Assembly (NCBI GenBank): GCA_032718475.1
Contig: JAUCBJ010001861.1
Span: 1-64,000, forward strand
DNA: 64,000 bases
Reading direction: 5' to 3'
Source: Nemertoderma westbladi
Taxonomy: Eukaryota > Xenacoelomorpha > Nemertodermatida > Nemertodermatidae
In this document: positions 61,701-64,000 of the stretch, piece after piece
Numbering within the stretch: position 1 is the first letter of the stretch
Layout: each line of letters starts with the position of its first letter
The notes under the pieces: generated by a model
The model's database searches: none
Seen by the model: only the letters and a program-made list of their open reading frames with translations
Told to the model about the DNA's origin: nothing
Position numbers and translations under genes: made by a program

Positions 61701-64000
61701 AGTGATGTAAGTTAAATGATTAGAGTGCACCGCACCTATATATTTAGTGATGTAAGTTAAATGATTAGAGTGCACCTAAATATTTAGTGATGTAAGTTAA
61801 ATGATTAGAGTGCACCTAAATATTCAGTGATGTAAGTTAAATGATTAGAGTGCACCTAAATATTTAGTGATGTAAGTTAAATGATTAGAGTGCACCGCAC
61901 CTATATATTTAGTGATGTAAGTTAAATGATTAGAGTGCACCTATAAATTTAGTGATGTAAGTTAAATGATTAGAGTGCACCAATATATTTAGTGATGTAA
62001 GTTAAGCGAGTAGAGTGCACCGCACCTATATATTTAGTGATGTAAGTTAAATGATTAGAGTGCACCTAAATATTTAGTGATGTAAGTTAAATGATTAGAG
62101 TGCACCTAAATATTTAGTGATGTAAGTTAAATGATTAGAGTGCACCGCACCTATATATTTAGTGATGTAAGTTAAATGATTAGAGTGCACCTATAAATTT
62201 AGTGATGTAAGTTAAATGATTAGAGTGCACCAATATATTTAGTGATGTAAGTTAAATGATTAGAGTGCACCTAAATATTTAGTGATGTAAGTTAAATGAT
62301 TAGAGTGCCCCTATATATTTAGTGATGTAAGTTAAATGATTAGAGTGCTCCTATATATTTAGTGATGTAAGTTAAATGATTAGAGTGCACCGCACCTATA
62401 TATTTAGTGATGTAAGTTAAATGATTAGAGTGCACCTATAAATTTAGTGATGTAAGTTAAATGATTAGAGTGCACCAATATATTTAGTGATGTAAGTTAA
62501 ATGATTAGAGTGCACCTAAATATTTAGTGATGTAAGTTAAATGATTAGAGTGCCCCTATATATTTAGTGATGTAAGTTAAAATGATTAGAGTGCACCTAT
62601 ATATTTAGTGATGTAAGTTAAATGATTAGAGTGCACCAATATATTTAGTGATGTAAGTTAAATGATTAGAGTGCACCTAAATATTTAGTGATGTAAGTTA
62701 AATGATTAGAGTGCCCCTATATATTTAGTGATGTAAGTTAAAATGATTAGAGTGCACCGCACCTATATATTTAGTGATGTAAGTTAAATGATTAGAGTGC
62801 ACCTATAAATTTAGTGATGTAAGTTAAATGATTAGAGTGCACCAATATATTTAGTGATGTAAGTTAAATGATTAGAGTGTACCTAAATATTTAGTGATGT
62901 AAGTTAAATGATTAGAGTGCCCCTATATATTTAGTGATGTAAGTTAAAATGATTAGAGTGCACCTATATATTTAGTGATGTAAGTTAAATGATTAGAGTG
63001 CACCAATTTAGTGATGTAAGTTAAATGATTAGAGTGCACCTAAATATTTAGTGATGTAAGTTAAATGATAAGAGTGCCCCTATATATTTAGTGATGTAAG
63101 TTAAATGATTAGAGTGCCCCTATATATTTAGTGATGTAAGTTAAAATGATTAGAGTGCACCTATATATTTAGTGATGTAAGTTAAATGATTAGAGTGCAC
63201 CAATATATTTAGTGATGTAAGTTAAATGATTAGAGTGCACCTATATATTTAGTGATGTAAGTTAAATGATTAGAGTGCACCGCACCTATATATTTAGTGA
63301 TGTAAGTTAAATGATTAGAGTGCACCGCACCTAAATATTTAGTGATGTAAGTTAAATGATTAGAGTGCCCCTATATATTTAGTGATGTAAGTTAAAATGA
63401 TTAGAGTGCACCTATATATTTAGTGATGTAAGTTAAATGATTAGAGTGCACCGCACCTATATATTTAGTGATGTAAGTTAAATGATTAGAGTGCACCGCA
63501 CCAATATATTTAGTGATGTAAGTTAAATGATTAGAGTGCACCGCACCTATATATTTAGTGATGTAAGTTAAATGATTAGAGTGCACCGCACCAATATATT
63601 TAGTGATGTAAGTTAAATGATTAGAGTGCACCTATATATTTAGTGATGTAAGTTAAATGATTAGAGTGCACCGCACCAATATATTTAGTGATGTAAGTTA
63701 AATGATTAGAGTGCACCGCACCTATATATTTAGTGATGTAAGTTAAATGATTAGAGTGCACCTAAATATTTAGTGATGTAAGTTAAATGATTAGAGTGCA
63801 CCTAAATATTCAGTGATGTAAGTTAAATGATTAGAGTGCACCAATATATTTAGTGATGTAAGTTAAATGATTAGAGTGCACCGCACCTATATATTTAGTG
63901 ATGTAAGTTAAATGATTAGAGTGCACCTATAAATTTAGTGATGTAAGTTAAATGATTAGAGTGCACCAATATATTTAGTGATGTAAGTTAAATGATTAGA
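58706..64000. repeat. 40/45-bp minisatellite running off the window
   Basis: About 125-130 units, plus-strand pieces GTTAAATGATTAGAGTGCAC and CTATATATTTAGTGATGTAA (40 bp). A 45-bp form has an extra CGCAC, giving GTGCACCGCACC, and alternates with the 40-bp form. Further variants are CAATATATTT, CTAAATATTC, TGCCCC and AAAATGATT. It lies in the PRPF4B intron upstream of exon 58240-58362. On the sense strand each unit has ATATAG|GTGCAC and the branch-point-like words CTAAT and TTAAC. The preceding exon is outside the window, so I cannot test for a junction origin. Confidence 0.95.

Noticed and set aside
60910-63631. Minus-strand frames repeating HSNHLTYITKYIGAV
   Set aside because: Arise from consecutive 45-bp units (a multiple of three); broken by every 40-bp unit.

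Overview
The window is eukaryotic nuclear DNA, most likely from an invertebrate animal: it has GT-AG introns, an AT-rich background, a tRNA-derived SINE, a Copia LTR retrotransposon and many minisatellites. The proteins are clearly metazoan. I cannot name the phylum from sequence alone; a mollusc-like or other marine invertebrate is a guess.

One gene organises the window. Eleven exons on the minus strand, from 58362 down to 6608, join in consistent reading phase into a protein matching PRP4 kinase (PRPF4B), the kinase that helps activate the spliceosomal B complex. The order is RS-rich exons (58240-58362, 56555-57705, 54982-55080, 54557-54831), an acidic to basic linker (53200-53315, 26126-26245, 22315-22452), then kinase-domain exons (19659-19815, 16804-16897, 10123-10260, 6608-6762). 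The first exon lies right of 64000 and the last kinase exons lie left of 1, so the whole window is inside this transcription unit.

Other genes are nested in its introns. They are an EF-hand/WD40 protein of the WDR49/WDR64/EFCAB8 type (plus, 1149-6271, two exons), an uninterrupted SVOP-like MFS transporter (minus, 23507-24946), an uninterrupted membrane protein with a thrombospondin type 1 domain (plus, 26469-30455), and a nearly complete Copia element (41293-46448).

Roughly 29 kb is tandem repeat, and this is the striking part. In three separate introns the array unit copies the exon-intron boundary itself: a 26-bp unit at 7313-10135, a 50-bp unit at 17353-19677 and a 66-bp unit at 39090-53234 (split by the Copia element). 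Each unit holds the last 12, 19 or 35 exon bases plus the first 14, 31 or 31 intron bases, so each array is a string of 5' splice-site copies just downstream of the true donor. The units are unrelated in sequence, so the same kind of event seems to have happened independently at least three times. A 13-bp array (53330-54317) runs into the 3' splice site of exon 53200-53315 and repeats a branch-point-like motif. Further arrays are a 24-bp unit filling one intron (10378-16735), a 48-bp unit (30965-33100), an 84-bp unit (33763-34266 and 37911-38718) and a 40/45-bp unit (58706-64000, running off the end).

Using a distal donor copy would put a stop codon into the kinase message for the 26-bp and 50-bp arrays. 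For the 66-bp array it would add whole 22-residue blocks in frame. A splicing kinase whose own introns are packed with splice-site copies is the main candidate for a new biological system here.
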